Shown: piece by piece, positions 9,103 to 17,730 of the stretch
Layout of the letters: every line of letters begins with the position of its first letter
Position numbering within the stretch: position 1 is the first letter of the stretch
NCBI RefSeq assembly: GCF_024178315.1
Contig: NZ_JAMZIK010000123.1
Coordinates: 1-57,280, forward strand
Reading direction: 5' to 3'
Length of the DNA: 57,280 nucleotides
Source: Siccirubricoccus soli
GTDB lineage: Bacteria > Pseudomonadota > Alphaproteobacteria > Acetobacterales > Acetobacteraceae
Made by a program: the position numbers and the translations under genes
The notes under the pieces: model-generated
The model's database searches: none
Seen by the model: only the letters and a program-made list of their open reading frames with translations
What the model was told of the DNA's origin: nothing

Positions 9103-9786
9103 ATGGTCCGCTTTGCCGGTGTGGGCCTGCACTATGCCGATCCGCCCGGGCGCTCGTCCGGCGCGGGCCGGGCCGCGTTGCAGGATCTCACCTTCACCCT
9201 GCCTGCGGGCAGCTTCCACTGGCTGCTCGGGGAATCCGGGGCAGGGAAATCCTCCCTGCTCCGCCTCATGCAGCTTGCCCAGCGCCCGACCAGCGGGGTG
9301 GTGGAGGTGCTGGGCGCCGATCTCTCCCGCACCCGCCGCCGCGCCCTGCCCGGGCTGCGCCGCCGCATCGGCGTGGTGTGGCAGGATTTCCGCCTGCTGC
9401 CGCACCTCACCGTGCGCGACAACGTCGCCCTGCCGCTGCGCATCGCCGGCCGGGCGGAGGCGGCGCTGCTGGCCGATGTGGCGGAGATGCTGCGCTGGGC
9501 CGGCCTGGAATCCCGGGCGGATGCGCTGCCCGCCGCGCTCTCGGGCGGCGAGCAGCAGCGCGCCGCCCTGGCCCGCGCCGTCGTCATGCGCCCCGCTTTG
9601 CTGCTGGCGGATGAGCCCACCGGCAACCTGGATGCCGCCCAGGCCCGCCGCGTGCTGGCGCTGCTGCAGGAGATGCATCGCCTCGGTACCACCGTGGTGG
9701 TCGCGACCCATGCCGAATCCCTGGTGGAGGCCTTCCCGGCGCCCGCCCTTCGGCTGCGGGCCGGGCGGCTGATGAGCCATGGCTGA
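9103..9786 (+). CDS. ftsE: Cell-division ABC transporter ATPase FtsE
   Basis: FtsE is the ATPase of the FtsEX complex, which regulates septal peptidoglycan hydrolases and divisome assembly. The ATG at 9103 gives 227 residues (MVRFAGVGLHY); the frame extends upstream without conserved sequence. Visible motifs are Walker A GESGAGKS (residues 43-50), the Q-loop region VVWQDFRLLP, the ABC signature LSGGEQQR, Walker B LLLADEPTGNLD and the switch histidine in VVATHAE. Its end overlaps the ftsX start at 9779, indicating translational coupling. Confidence 0.94.
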   Translation: MVRFAGVGLHYADPPGRSSGAGRAALQDLTFTLPAGSFHWLLGESGAGKSSLLRLMQLAQRPTSGVVEVLGADLSRTRRRALPGLRRRIGVVWQDFRLLPHLTVRDNVALPLRIAGRAEAALLADVAEMLRWAGLESRADALPAALSGGEQQRAALARAVVMRPALLLADEPTGNLDAAQARRVLALLQEMHRLGTTVVVATHAESLVEAFPAPALRLRAGRLMSHG

Positions 9787-10672
9787 AGCCCGGCTGCGCC
9801 GCCCCCGCGGGCGGGATCCGCTCGGCCTGCGCCGTGCGCTTTCGGCCCGGCTGCTGTCCGGCCTTGTCGCCGCCATGGCGCTGCTCGCCGCCCTGGCCAT
9901 CGCCGGGGCAGGGGGGGCGGCGGGGCTGGCCGCGCGCTGGGAGGGCGGCGCCGCGGCGGCGATGACGGTGCAGCTTCCGGCGGCGGCTGCTGCCGATGGC
10001 CGCCTGCCCCGCGCCCTGGAAGCCCTGGCAGAGATGCCGGAGGTGGCCGCCGCCCGACCCATGGACCAGGCGCGGCTCGCCGCCTTGCTCCGCCCCTGGC
10101 TGGGCGAGGCGCCCGCCCTGCCCCTGCCCGTGGTCATCGAGCTGCGCCTGGCGGAGCTGCCGGAGGAGCCCGCCCTGCTCGCCACCCGCATCGCCGCCGC
10201 GGTGCCGGGGGCGGCGGTGGAGGCGCATGGCGTCTGGGTAGCGCGGCTGCTGGCGCTGGCGCGCAGCCTGGAGGCGGTGGCGCTGGCGGCGCTGCTGCTG
10301 GTCGCCGGCATTGCCGTGACGGTGGTGGCCGTGGCGGTGCGCGCCGGCATCGCGGCGCGGCGGGACGCCATCGCCCTGCTGCACGACCTCGGCGCCACGG
10401 ATGCCGACATCGCCGGCCGCTTCGCCGCCCGCGCCGCTTGGCTGGTGGGGGCGGGCGGGCTGCTCGGCACGCTGCTCGCCGTGCCGGTGCTGGCGGGCTT
10501 CGCCAACCTTGCCGCGCCGCTGCTCGGTACCGCCCCTGGCACGGGCTGGCAGGGCCTGCCCTGGGCCCGGCTGCCCTGGCCGGAGCTGGCGGCACTGCCC
10601 CCGCTGGCCGCGGCGCTGGGCTGGGCCACCGCCCAGGCCACGGTGCGGCGCTGGCTGCGCCGCCTGCCATGA
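9779..10672 (+). CDS. ftsX: Cell-division protein FtsX
   Basis: FtsX is the membrane subunit of the FtsEX complex, with four transmembrane helices and an extracytoplasmic domain that activates peptidoglycan hydrolases. The 297-residue protein has a basic N-terminus, TM1 near residues 25-48 (LLSGLVAAMALLAALAI), a periplasmic domain to about residue 160, and then a helix at about 165-187 (LEAVALAALLLVAGIAVTVVA). Two further helices lie near 220-245 and 272-290. The stop overlaps the next start as ATGA at 10669. Identification rests on membrane topology and the partner ftsE. Confidence 0.9.
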   Translation: MAEARLRRPRGRDPLGLRRALSARLLSGLVAAMALLAALAIAGAGGAAGLAARWEGGAAAAMTVQLPAAAAADGRLPRALEALAEMPEVAAARPMDQARLAALLRPWLGEAPALPLPVVIELRLAELPEEPALLATRIAAAVPGAAVEAHGVWVARLLALARSLEAVALAALLLVAGIAVTVVAVAVRAGIAARRDAIALLHDLGATDADIAGRFAARAAWLVGAGGLLGTLLAVPVLAGFANLAAPLLGTAPGTGWQGLPWARLPWPELAALPPLAAALGWATAQATVRRWLRRLP

Positions 10673-11304
10673 GCTGGTCGGCGCTGCTTCGCGTCCGCCA
10701 CAAGCGGCGCCGGCTGCTGGCGTTGCTCGCCATCCTGCCGCCCCTGGCCCTGCTGGCGGGCTTCGCCTGGTATCTGCGCCTCGCCGCCGCCTTCCCCCCG
10801 GCGCCGGAGCAGGAGACCGCCGGCATCGCCGTGCTGACCGGCGGGGCGGAGCGGGTGGCGACCGGGCTGCGGCTGCTGCAGCAGGAGCGGGCGGCGAAGC
10901 TCCTCATCTCCGGCGCGTCTCCCAGGACCACCCTGGCGGACCTCGCCCGCAGCGCCGGCATGGAGCCGGCGGCGCTGGCCGGCCGCGTCACCCTGGGCAG
11001 CGGCGCCACCAGCACCCGCGGCAATGCGGCGGAGATCGCCGATTGGGCGCGGGCAGAGGGGATCGGCTCGCTGCGCGTCGTCACCGCCGCCTACCACATG
11101 CCGCGCGCCCTGCTGGAGCTGCGGCGGGTCTTGCCCGGAGTCCTCCTGGTGCCGCACCCGGTGGTGCCGGCAAGCCTCCGGGACCGGGAGGCGGGCGGGC
11201 GCTGGCGCACCTGGTCCCTGCTCGCGGGCGAGTATCTCAAGCTGCTGGCGGCCTGGGCGGGGTTGCACCGGCCCGGCGCCGCGTTTCCGGAACCGAATGG
11301 ATGA
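10669..11304 (+). CDS. YdcF/SanA-like DUF218 envelope protein
   Basis: The 211-residue protein belongs to the DUF218 (YdcF/ElyC/SanA) family linked to envelope and peptidoglycan homeostasis. A basic N-terminus precedes one transmembrane anchor near residues 15-38 (LLALLAILPPLALLAGF). The globular part carries the family pattern: IAVLTGGAERVATGLRLL, LISGAS, then the STRGNA motif and RVVTAAYHMPRA, which line the presumed active cleft. Start and stop overlap ftsX and plsC by ATGA, so it is translated as part of the ftsEX operon. The biochemical activity of the family is unsettled. Confidence 0.85.
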   Translation: MSWSALLRVRHKRRRLLALLAILPPLALLAGFAWYLRLAAAFPPAPEQETAGIAVLTGGAERVATGLRLLQQERAAKLLISGASPRTTLADLARSAGMEPAALAGRVTLGSGATSTRGNAAEIADWARAEGIGSLRVVTAAYHMPRALLELRRVLPGVLLVPHPVVPASLRDREAGGRWRTWSLLAGEYLKLLAAWAGLHRPGAAFPEPNG

Positions 11305-12059
11305 TCTGGCTGCGCTCCATCCTCTTCAACCTGGCCTTCTACGTCATCACCGCCTCGGCGGCGCTGCTCGCCCAGCCGCTGCTGCTGGCGCCGCGCGGCT
11401 GGCTGCTGCCGCCCATGCGCTGGTGGGCATCCACCATCCTCTGGCTGCTCCGCCACCTCTGCGGCATCCGGGTGCGGGTGACGGGGCTCGAGCATTTGCC
11501 GCCGGGCGGGGCGCTGCTGGCCGCCAAGCACCAATCGGCCTTTGACACCGTCATCTGGCTGCGCCTGCTGCCGGACACCGCCTATGTGCTGAAGCGGGAG
11601 CTGCTGTGGATCCCCTTCTATGGCTGGCTGGCGCGCAAGGTGGGGATGATCGCGGTGGACCGCGCCGCCGGCGCCACCGCCATGCGCTCCCTGCTGAAGG
11701 CCGGGCGGGCGGCGGCCGCGGCCGGCCGGCAGATCGTCATCTTCCCCGAGGGCACCCGTGTCGCCCCCGGCGCGCGCGTGGCCTACCAGCCGGGGGTGGC
11801 GGCGCTGGCGGCGGCCACCGGCCTGCCCGTGCTGCCGGTGGCCACCGATAGTGGCCTCTGCTGGGGGCGCCGGACCTTCCTGAAGCGCCCCGGCACCATC
11901 ACCGTCGCCATCCTGCCCCCCCTGCCGCAGGGGCTGCGGCGGGAGGCGTTGCTGACCGCGCTGGAGACCGCGGTGGAGGGCGAGACCGACCGCCTGCTGG
12001 CCGGACGGCTTGTGGATAACTCCGTGGACAATGCTCTGGCTGCTCTTCGCAGCCAGTAG
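11301..12059 (+). CDS. plsC: 1-acyl-sn-glycerol-3-phosphate acyltransferase
   Basis: The enzyme acylates lysophosphatidic acid to phosphatidic acid in phospholipid synthesis at the inner membrane. The ATG at 11301 overlaps the preceding stop and gives 252 residues. There are hydrophobic helices at about 5-30 and 35-52. The acyltransferase HX4D motif is HQSAFD (residues 77-82) and the substrate-binding motif FPEGTR lies near residue 147, followed by the P-rich LPVLPVATDSG. Last gene of the ftsEX run. Its 3' end contains the perfect DnaA-box-like nonamer discussed separately. Confidence 0.93.
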   Translation: MIWLRSILFNLAFYVITASAALLAQPLLLAPRGWLLPPMRWWASTILWLLRHLCGIRVRVTGLEHLPPGGALLAAKHQSAFDTVIWLRLLPDTAYVLKRELLWIPFYGWLARKVGMIAVDRAAGATAMRSLLKAGRAAAAAGRQIVIFPEGTRVAPGARVAYQPGVAALAAATGLPVLPVATDSGLCWGRRTFLKRPGTITVAILPPLPQGLRREALLTALETAVEGETDRLLAGRLVDNSVDNALAALRSQ

Positions 12060-12276
12060 GAGCGATCCCGCCCAAGCTGCTGCGAAGGCGCGAGAATCCG
12101 CGATGGGGATGGAGTAGGACAAGCTTCTCCACAGCCATTGAGACTCATTAAGTCCTTGAACTTGCTCCATTATATGCAATGGTCGCGCAATGTTCCGTGC
12201 CGCCCCGACGGCGGCGCCCGGCCGGGGCCGCATTGCAGTGCCGCAGCGTGCGGCCCAGCCGGGACGATGTGGACAA
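12011..12276. promoter_or_regulatory. Cluster of DnaA-box-like nonamers with an AT-rich patch
   Basis: Bases 12011-12019 read TGTGGATAA, the exact complement of the consensus DnaA box TTATCCACA. Near matches follow: 12023-12031 (two changes), 12125-12133 TTCTCCACA (one change) and 12268-12276 TGTGGACAA (one change). Between them, 12136-12180 is one of the most AT-rich stretches of the window. The layout suggests a DnaA-binding region, either regulatory or replicative, but dnaA, parAB and hemE are absent from the window. The AT-rich patch could equally be the surA promoter. Confidence 0.4.
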
Positions 12277-12347
12277 AGCCCGCTCAGCGGTGGACCACGG
12301 CGCAATCCGCAGTAGCCCACAGCCCAGCCTCCCGCTAAGGAACGGCC

Positions 12348-13646
12348 ATGTCGCGCCACGCCCTCCTTGCCCCGGCTCTCCTCGCCCTGCTCGCGGCCGC
12401 GCCGCCGGCCGGGGCGCAAATGCCGCCGCAGCCCCCGCAGGCGGCGCAGGCCAACCGCATCGTCGCCGTGGTGAATGGCGATGTCGTCAGCCGGGCCGAC
12501 ATCATCGGCCGCGCCAGGCTCTTCGCGCTGAACGCCGGCATCGGCGTCTCGCCGGAGACGCTGGAGCGGATGCGGCCGCAGGTCACCCGCCTCATCGTCG
12601 ATGAGAAGCTGCGGGCGCAGGAGATCCAGCGCCGCCGCATCCCCGTCTCGGATGCCGAGGTGGCGGAGGCGGTGCAGGACCTGGAGCGGCGCAACAACCT
12701 GCCCGCCGGCGGGCTGCGCGCCCAGCTCGCCCAGGTCGGCGTCGCGCCCCGCCTGCTCTACGACCAGATCCGCACCCAGATCGGCTGGGGCCGCGTCCTG
12801 CGCCAGCAATTGGGGCCGGATGCGGAGCCGACCCAGGCCGAGGTGGATGAGGCGCTGCGCAACATCCGCGCCCGGATCGGCCAGCCGGAATACCTGGTGT
12901 CCGAGATCTTCATCCCGGTGGACGACCCGACCACCGAGCCGGAGACCCGCCGCTTCGTCGAGGAGGTGATCCGCCAGCTCCGCGCCGGCACCCCCTTCCC
13001 GGTCGCCGCCACCCAGTTCAGCCAGGCGCAGAGCGCGCTGCAGGGCGGCGATATCGGCTGGGTGCGGAAGGAGGAGGTGGACTCCGAGGTGGGCGACCTG
13101 ATCGAGCGCATGCCTCCCGGCGCCATCAGCAACCCGGTGCGGGTGCCGGGCGGCTACCAGATCGTCGCGCTGCGGCAGAAGCGGGAGAGCGGCCGCGACA
13201 TCGCCACCCTCATCAGCATCCGCCAGGCCTTCTTCCCCTTCGCCGGCACCCTGGACCCGAATGCGCCGACGCAGCAGCAGCGCGACCAGGTGGAGAAGGC
13301 GCAGCGCCTTGCCGCCACCGCCCGGAGCTGTGACGCGGTGGAGCAGGCCGCCCGCGGCGGCGGCAGCGACCGCCCGGCGGATCCCGGCGAGATCCGGCTG
13401 GAGACGGTGAACCCGCCTCAGCTTCGCAGCCTGCTGGCCGGCCTGCCCTCCGGCCGGCCGGCCCAGCCCATCCTGACGCCGGAAGGCGTGCTGGTGATGA
13501 TGCTGTGCAGCCGGGAGCAGCGGAACCTCGCCGAGACCAATGCCCAGCAGGTGAAAAGCCAACTCCTGCGCGACCGGGTGGAGAACCTCTCCCGCCAGCT
13601 GCAGCGCGACCTGCGCCGGCGCGGCAATATCGAGATGCGGAGCTGA
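12348..13646 (+). CDS. surA: SurA-like periplasmic peptidyl-prolyl isomerase/chaperone
   Basis: SurA-type proteins chaperone outer-membrane beta-barrel proteins in the periplasm. The 432-residue product begins with a Sec signal peptide (MSRHALLAPALLALLAAAPPAGAQ). The mature start NRIVAVVNGDVVSRADI is the SurA N-terminal core motif, with IVDEKLRAQEIQRR following. A parvulin domain spans about residues 178-285 (LVSEIFIPVD, GGDIGWVRKEE, PPGAISNPVRVPGGYQIV). The C-terminal part is less conserved. The usual lptD upstream and pdxA downstream are missing; rsmA follows 26 bases after the stop. Confidence 0.88.
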   Translation: MSRHALLAPALLALLAAAPPAGAQMPPQPPQAAQANRIVAVVNGDVVSRADIIGRARLFALNAGIGVSPETLERMRPQVTRLIVDEKLRAQEIQRRRIPVSDAEVAEAVQDLERRNNLPAGGLRAQLAQVGVAPRLLYDQIRTQIGWGRVLRQQLGPDAEPTQAEVDEALRNIRARIGQPEYLVSEIFIPVDDPTTEPETRRFVEEVIRQLRAGTPFPVAATQFSQAQSALQGGDIGWVRKEEVDSEVGDLIERMPPGAISNPVRVPGGYQIVALRQKRESGRDIATLISIRQAFFPFAGTLDPNAPTQQQRDQVEKAQRLAATARSCDAVEQAARGGGSDRPADPGEIRLETVNPPQLRSLLAGLPSGRPAQPILTPEGVLVMMLCSREQRNLAETNAQQVKSQLLRDRVENLSRQLQRDLRRRGNIEMRS

Positions 13647-13672
13647 CCCCGGAGGCGACGCTGACCGGCCCC

Positions 13673-14515
13673 ATGCTGCCCAGCCTTCGCGAGACCATCG
13701 CCCGGCACGGGCTGGAGGCGCGGAAGTCGCTCGGCCAGCACTTCCTGCTGGATGAGGCGCTGTGCCGCCGGATCGCCGCCCAGGCCGGGGACCTGACCGG
13801 CCGGCAGGTGCTGGAGGTTGGGCCCGGCCCGGGCGGCCTGACCCGCGCCCTGCTGGCGACGCCGGCCGCGCAGGTGACGGCGGTGGAGCTGGACCGGCGT
13901 GCCGTCGCCGCCCTGGCGGAGCTGGAAGCGGGTTTCCCCGGAAGGCTGCGGGTGGTCGAGGCAGATGCGCTGCGGGTGGACGTGGCCGCCCTGCTGCCGG
14001 CGCCGCGCGTCATCGTCGCCAACCTGCCCTACAATGTCGGCACGCCCCTGCTGGTGGGCTGGCTGCGCCAGGCGGCCGCGCTGGAGCGCATGGTGCTGAT
14101 GTTCCAGCAGGAGGTGGCGGAGCGCATCTGCGCCGCCCCGGATACCGAGGCCTATGGCCGGCTCGGCGTGCTGGCGCAGTGGCGCTGCCGCTGCGCCCTG
14201 CTGCTGCGCCTGCCCCCCGGCGCCTTCAGCCCGCCGCCCAAGGTCTGGTCCGCCGTGGTGGGGCTGGAGCCCCACCCGGAGGATCCGGGCGAGAAACTGT
14301 TCCGCGCCATGGAGCGCCTGACCGCCGCCGCCTTCGGCCAGCGCCGCAAGATGCTGCGGGGCGCGCTGAAGGCCCTGGGCGATGCCGAGGGGCTGCTGGC
14401 GGCGGCCGGCATCGACGGCGCGCGGCGGGCGGAGACGCTGAGCGTGGCGGAATTCGACCGCATGGCGCGGCTGCTGCTGGCGCGGGATCAGGCCGCCAAA
14501 TCAGGCGCGCCATGA
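13673..14515 (+). CDS. rsmA: 16S rRNA (adenine1518/1519-N6)-dimethyltransferase RsmA (KsgA)
   Basis: RsmA dimethylates two adjacent adenines in helix 45 of 16S rRNA and acts as a late checkpoint in 30S assembly. The ATG at 13673 gives 280 residues; GGAGG lies further upstream than usual (13650), so the exact start is likely but not certain. Motifs are ARKSLGQHFLLDE at the N-terminus, the SAM-binding VLEVGPGPGGLTRALL, the acidic VELDRRAV and the catalytic NLPYNVGTPLL. The C-terminal FGQRRKMLRGALK helix binds rRNA. Linkage to surA is conserved across proteobacteria. Confidence 0.96.
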   Translation: MLPSLRETIARHGLEARKSLGQHFLLDEALCRRIAAQAGDLTGRQVLEVGPGPGGLTRALLATPAAQVTAVELDRRAVAALAELEAGFPGRLRVVEADALRVDVAALLPAPRVIVANLPYNVGTPLLVGWLRQAAALERMVLMFQQEVAERICAAPDTEAYGRLGVLAQWRCRCALLLRLPPGAFSPPPKVWSAVVGLEPHPEDPGEKLFRAMERLTAAAFGQRRKMLRGALKALGDAEGLLAAAGIDGARRAETLSVAEFDRMARLLLARDQAAKSGAP

Positions 14516-14547
14516 GGATGTGACGAGGCCGCCACCCCGGCCCCGCC

Positions 14548-15537
14548 TCAATCCAGCGTGATCCCGAGGCTCTGGATCAGCGGCACCCAGACCGTCTTCT
14601 CCCGCCACAGCCTTGCGGCGAACTCCGCCTCGCCGCCGGGTAGCGGGTCCAGGCCCTGCTCGCGCATCGCCGCGGCCACCCCCCGGTCCTGCAGCACCGC
14701 CACCAGCTCCTGCCGCAGCCGCAGCACCGGGGCATCCGGCGTGGCGCGGGGCAGGATCAGCGCCTGCCAGGCATAGGCCTCGAACCCTGCCAGCCCCAGC
14801 GCTTCCGCCACCGTCGGCACCCCCGGCAGCTGCGGCAGCCGCGTCTCGGAGCAGACCGCCAGGGGACGGAAGCGGCCGGCGGAGAGATGCTCCCGCCCGG
14901 CGAAGAGGTCGACCACCGCCACCTCGATCGTGCCGGCCAGCATGTCGGTCATCATCGGCGCCAGGCCGCGGTAATGCACCGGCGTCAGCTTCGCCCCGGT
15001 CTCCCGCGCCAGCCGCTCCATCGCCAGGTGGTGCGGCAGGCCGGCGCCGGGGGAGCCATACTGCATCGGCTCCGCCGCCCCCTTGGCCTGCGCCACCAGC
15101 GCCGCCGCCGAGCCGATGGCGGAGCCAGCCCGCGCCGCCAGCACCAGATGGAAGCGGGCGGTGGTGCCGACGACGCGGAAATCCTTCTCCGGATCATAGG
15201 CGAGCCGGCGGTAGAGCACTGAGTTGTAGACGAGCGTGCCGTTGTCGGCGCTGCCGAAGGTCAGCCCGTCCGGCGCCGCCTTGGCCACGGCCTCCGCGCC
15301 GATGCCGGTGCCGGCGCCCGGCCGGTTGTCGATGACGATGGGCTGCCCGAGCCGGGGCGAGAGGCCCTGGGCCAGCAGCCGGGCGATCAGGTCGAAGCCG
15401 CCGCCGGGCGGGGCGGGAACGATCCAGCGCAGCGGCCGTTCCGGCGCCCAGCCTGGCTGGGCCCGGGCGCCCCGGGCCAGGCCGAGCCCCGACAGGCCGA
15501 GCCCCGCCTGCACCAGCCTGCGCCGATCCATCCGCAT
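14548..15537 (-). CDS. Bug/TctC-family periplasmic solute receptor
   Basis: This is an extracytoplasmic substrate-binding protein of the Bug family, which feeds tripartite tricarboxylate transporters with carboxylates or related solutes. The ATG at 15537, preceded by GGAGGG, gives 329 residues. A Tat-like signal is visible (MRMDRRRLVQAGLGLSGLGL, ending at ARAQ). Family signatures are the early PLRWIVPAPPGGGFD, IVIDNRPGAGTGIGAEAV and the YGSPGAG region. The TctAB pair of this window lies 27 kb away, so this receptor is an orphan, as is common in Acetobacteraceae and Burkholderiales. The ligand is unknown. Confidence 0.9.
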   Translation of the reverse strand: MRMDRRRLVQAGLGLSGLGLARGARAQPGWAPERPLRWIVPAPPGGGFDLIARLLAQGLSPRLGQPIVIDNRPGAGTGIGAEAVAKAAPDGLTFGSADNGTLVYNSVLYRRLAYDPEKDFRVVGTTARFHLVLAARAGSAIGSAAALVAQAKGAAEPMQYGSPGAGLPHHLAMERLARETGAKLTPVHYRGLAPMMTDMLAGTIEVAVVDLFAGREHLSAGRFRPLAVCSETRLPQLPGVPTVAEALGLAGFEAYAWQALILPRATPDAPVLRLRQELVAVLQDRGVAAAMREQGLDPLPGGEAEFAARLWREKTVWVPLIQSLGITLD

Positions 15538-15686
15538 GGCGTCCCTCCATTTCCCAGCGCACAAGGCTAACGCCGCCGTGGCGGAGGTTGAAGGAGCGCA
15601 TCCATCCGCCCACACTCTGAAGCCATTCCCTGCGGAGTCGCGGCCCCCCCGCCGCGGCTGCCCTCCTGTCAGGACCCTTGCATCGC

Positions 15687-16772
<1,086 letters not shown>

Positions 16773-16850
16773 GCCCGGGGGCCGGGCTCCCCGCGGCGCC
16801 GGGCGTGGGGGGACCGTTTGCAGGTGGGAGGCCCCTCAGACGGTTTCCCG

Positions 16851-16898
16851 GCCGCGCCGGCGGCAAGGGTTGGTGTGGCGGCTTGCTGCCGGCGCGGC
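16851..16898 (+). repeat. GGTTGGTGTGG-core hairpin, copy 2 (htrA 3' side)
   Basis: The core GGGTTGGTGTGGCGGC (16867-16882) is flanked by 16-base arms 16851-16866 and 16883-16898 that pair throughout, with a single G.T wobble. It starts 78 bases after the htrA stop and ends 29 bases before the response regulator start, in the direction of transcription. Arm sequences differ from copies 1 and 3 but remain complementary. Confidence 0.8.
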
Positions 16899-16927
16899 AG
16901 AAGCACGAGCTTCGGCGGAGAAGGAAG

Positions 16928-17608
16928 ATGCGCATTCTGTTGGTCGAGGACGATGCCGAGGTCGCCCGCTTCGTGAAGAAGGGCCTGCAGGAAGCCGGCC
17001 ATACGGTGGAACACGCGCCGAATGGCCGGGACGGGCTCTTCCTCGCCGCCTCCGAGCAATTCGACATGCTGGTGCTGGACCGCATGCTGCCCGGCGGCGT
17101 GGACGGCGTGCGGCTGGTGGAAACCCTGCGCAGCCAGGGCAACCGCACCCCGGTGCTGTTCCTCTCCGCCCTCTCCGCGGTGGATGAGCGGGTGAAGGGG
17201 CTGAAGGCCGGCGGCGACGACTACCTGACCAAGCCCTTCGCCTTCGCCGAGCTGCTGGCGCGGGTGGAGGCGCTGGCCCGCCGCCCTTCCGTGGACGCGC
17301 CGGCCACAAGGCTGCGCGTCGCCGACCTGGAACTCGACCTGCTCTCCCGCACCGTCACCCGGGCGGGCAAGCGCATCGACGTGCAGCCGCGGGAATTCCG
17401 CCTGCTGGAGCACCTGATGCGCCACGCCGGCCAGGTGGTGACGCGCACCATGCTGCTGGAGAAGGTCTGGGACTATCACTTCGACCCGCAGACCAACGTC
17501 ATCGACGTGCATGTCAGCCGGCTGCGGCAGAAGCTGGACAAGGGCTTCGACAAGCCGCTGATCCATACGGTGCGCAACGCCGGCTACATGATCCGGGCGG
17601 AGCCGTGA
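16928..17608 (+). CDS. OmpR-family response regulator
   Basis: A two-component transcription factor of 226 residues. The ATG at 16928 has a good upstream GGAGAAGGA. The receiver domain (1-115) shows the acidic pair in LVEDDAE, phospho-acceptor D51 in VLDRMLPGG, and K near 100 in YLTKPF. The C-terminal winged helix (about 130-222) has FRLLEHLMRHAGQVV, the recognition segment NVIDVHVSRLRQKLD and HTVRNAGYMI. It lies between an HtrA protease and a membrane histidine kinase, and hairpin repeats bracket it on both sides. The cognate kinase is almost certainly the next gene. Confidence 0.95.
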   Translation: MRILLVEDDAEVARFVKKGLQEAGHTVEHAPNGRDGLFLAASEQFDMLVLDRMLPGGVDGVRLVETLRSQGNRTPVLFLSALSAVDERVKGLKAGGDDYLTKPFAFAELLARVEALARRPSVDAPATRLRVADLELDLLSRTVTRAGKRIDVQPREFRLLEHLMRHAGQVVTRTMLLEKVWDYHFDPQTNVIDVHVSRLRQKLDKGFDKPLIHTVRNAGYMIRAEP

Positions 17609-17649
17609 CGGCCGCCCCGCCTGTCAGGCCGGTTTCACCAACGCCCCGC

Positions 17650-17695
17650 GCCGCCCGGCACGCAGGGTTGGTGTGGCGGCTGCGTGCCGGGCGGC
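17650..17695 (+). repeat. GGTTGGTGTGG-core hairpin, copy 3 (regulator-kinase spacer)
   Basis: This is the best copy: arms 17650-17664 and 17681-17695 form a perfect 15-bp stem around the core GGGTTGGTGTGGCGGC (17665-17680). It starts 41 bases after the response-regulator stop, in sense orientation, within the RR-kinase spacer. Confidence 0.85.
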
Positions 17696-17724
17696 AAACA
17701 GCTTGGCTGCGTGCCGGGCGGCAA
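17678..17724 (+). repeat. 20-base direct repeat of the hairpin right arm
   Basis: GGCTGCGTGCCGGGCGGCAA occurs exactly twice, at 17678-17697 and 17705-17724. The first copy is the core end plus right arm of hairpin copy 3; the second is a local duplication without core. Confidence 0.85.
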
Positions 17725-17730
17725 GCCAAG
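17702..17730 (+). promoter_or_regulatory. Small stem touching the kinase GTG start
   Basis: CTTGGC (17702-17707) can pair with GCCAAG (17725-17730), enclosing the second repeat copy. Base 17730 is the first base of the likely GTG start of the kinase, so the stem could limit ribosome access. If the true start is the ATG at 17757 the effect would be weaker. Confidence 0.3.

Noticed and set aside
9016-11268. Extension of the zinc-ribbon frame to 882 codons
   Set aside because: The extended frame is antisense to ftsE, ftsX and the YdcF gene; only the 131-residue C-terminal part from ATG 9015 has recognisable domains.
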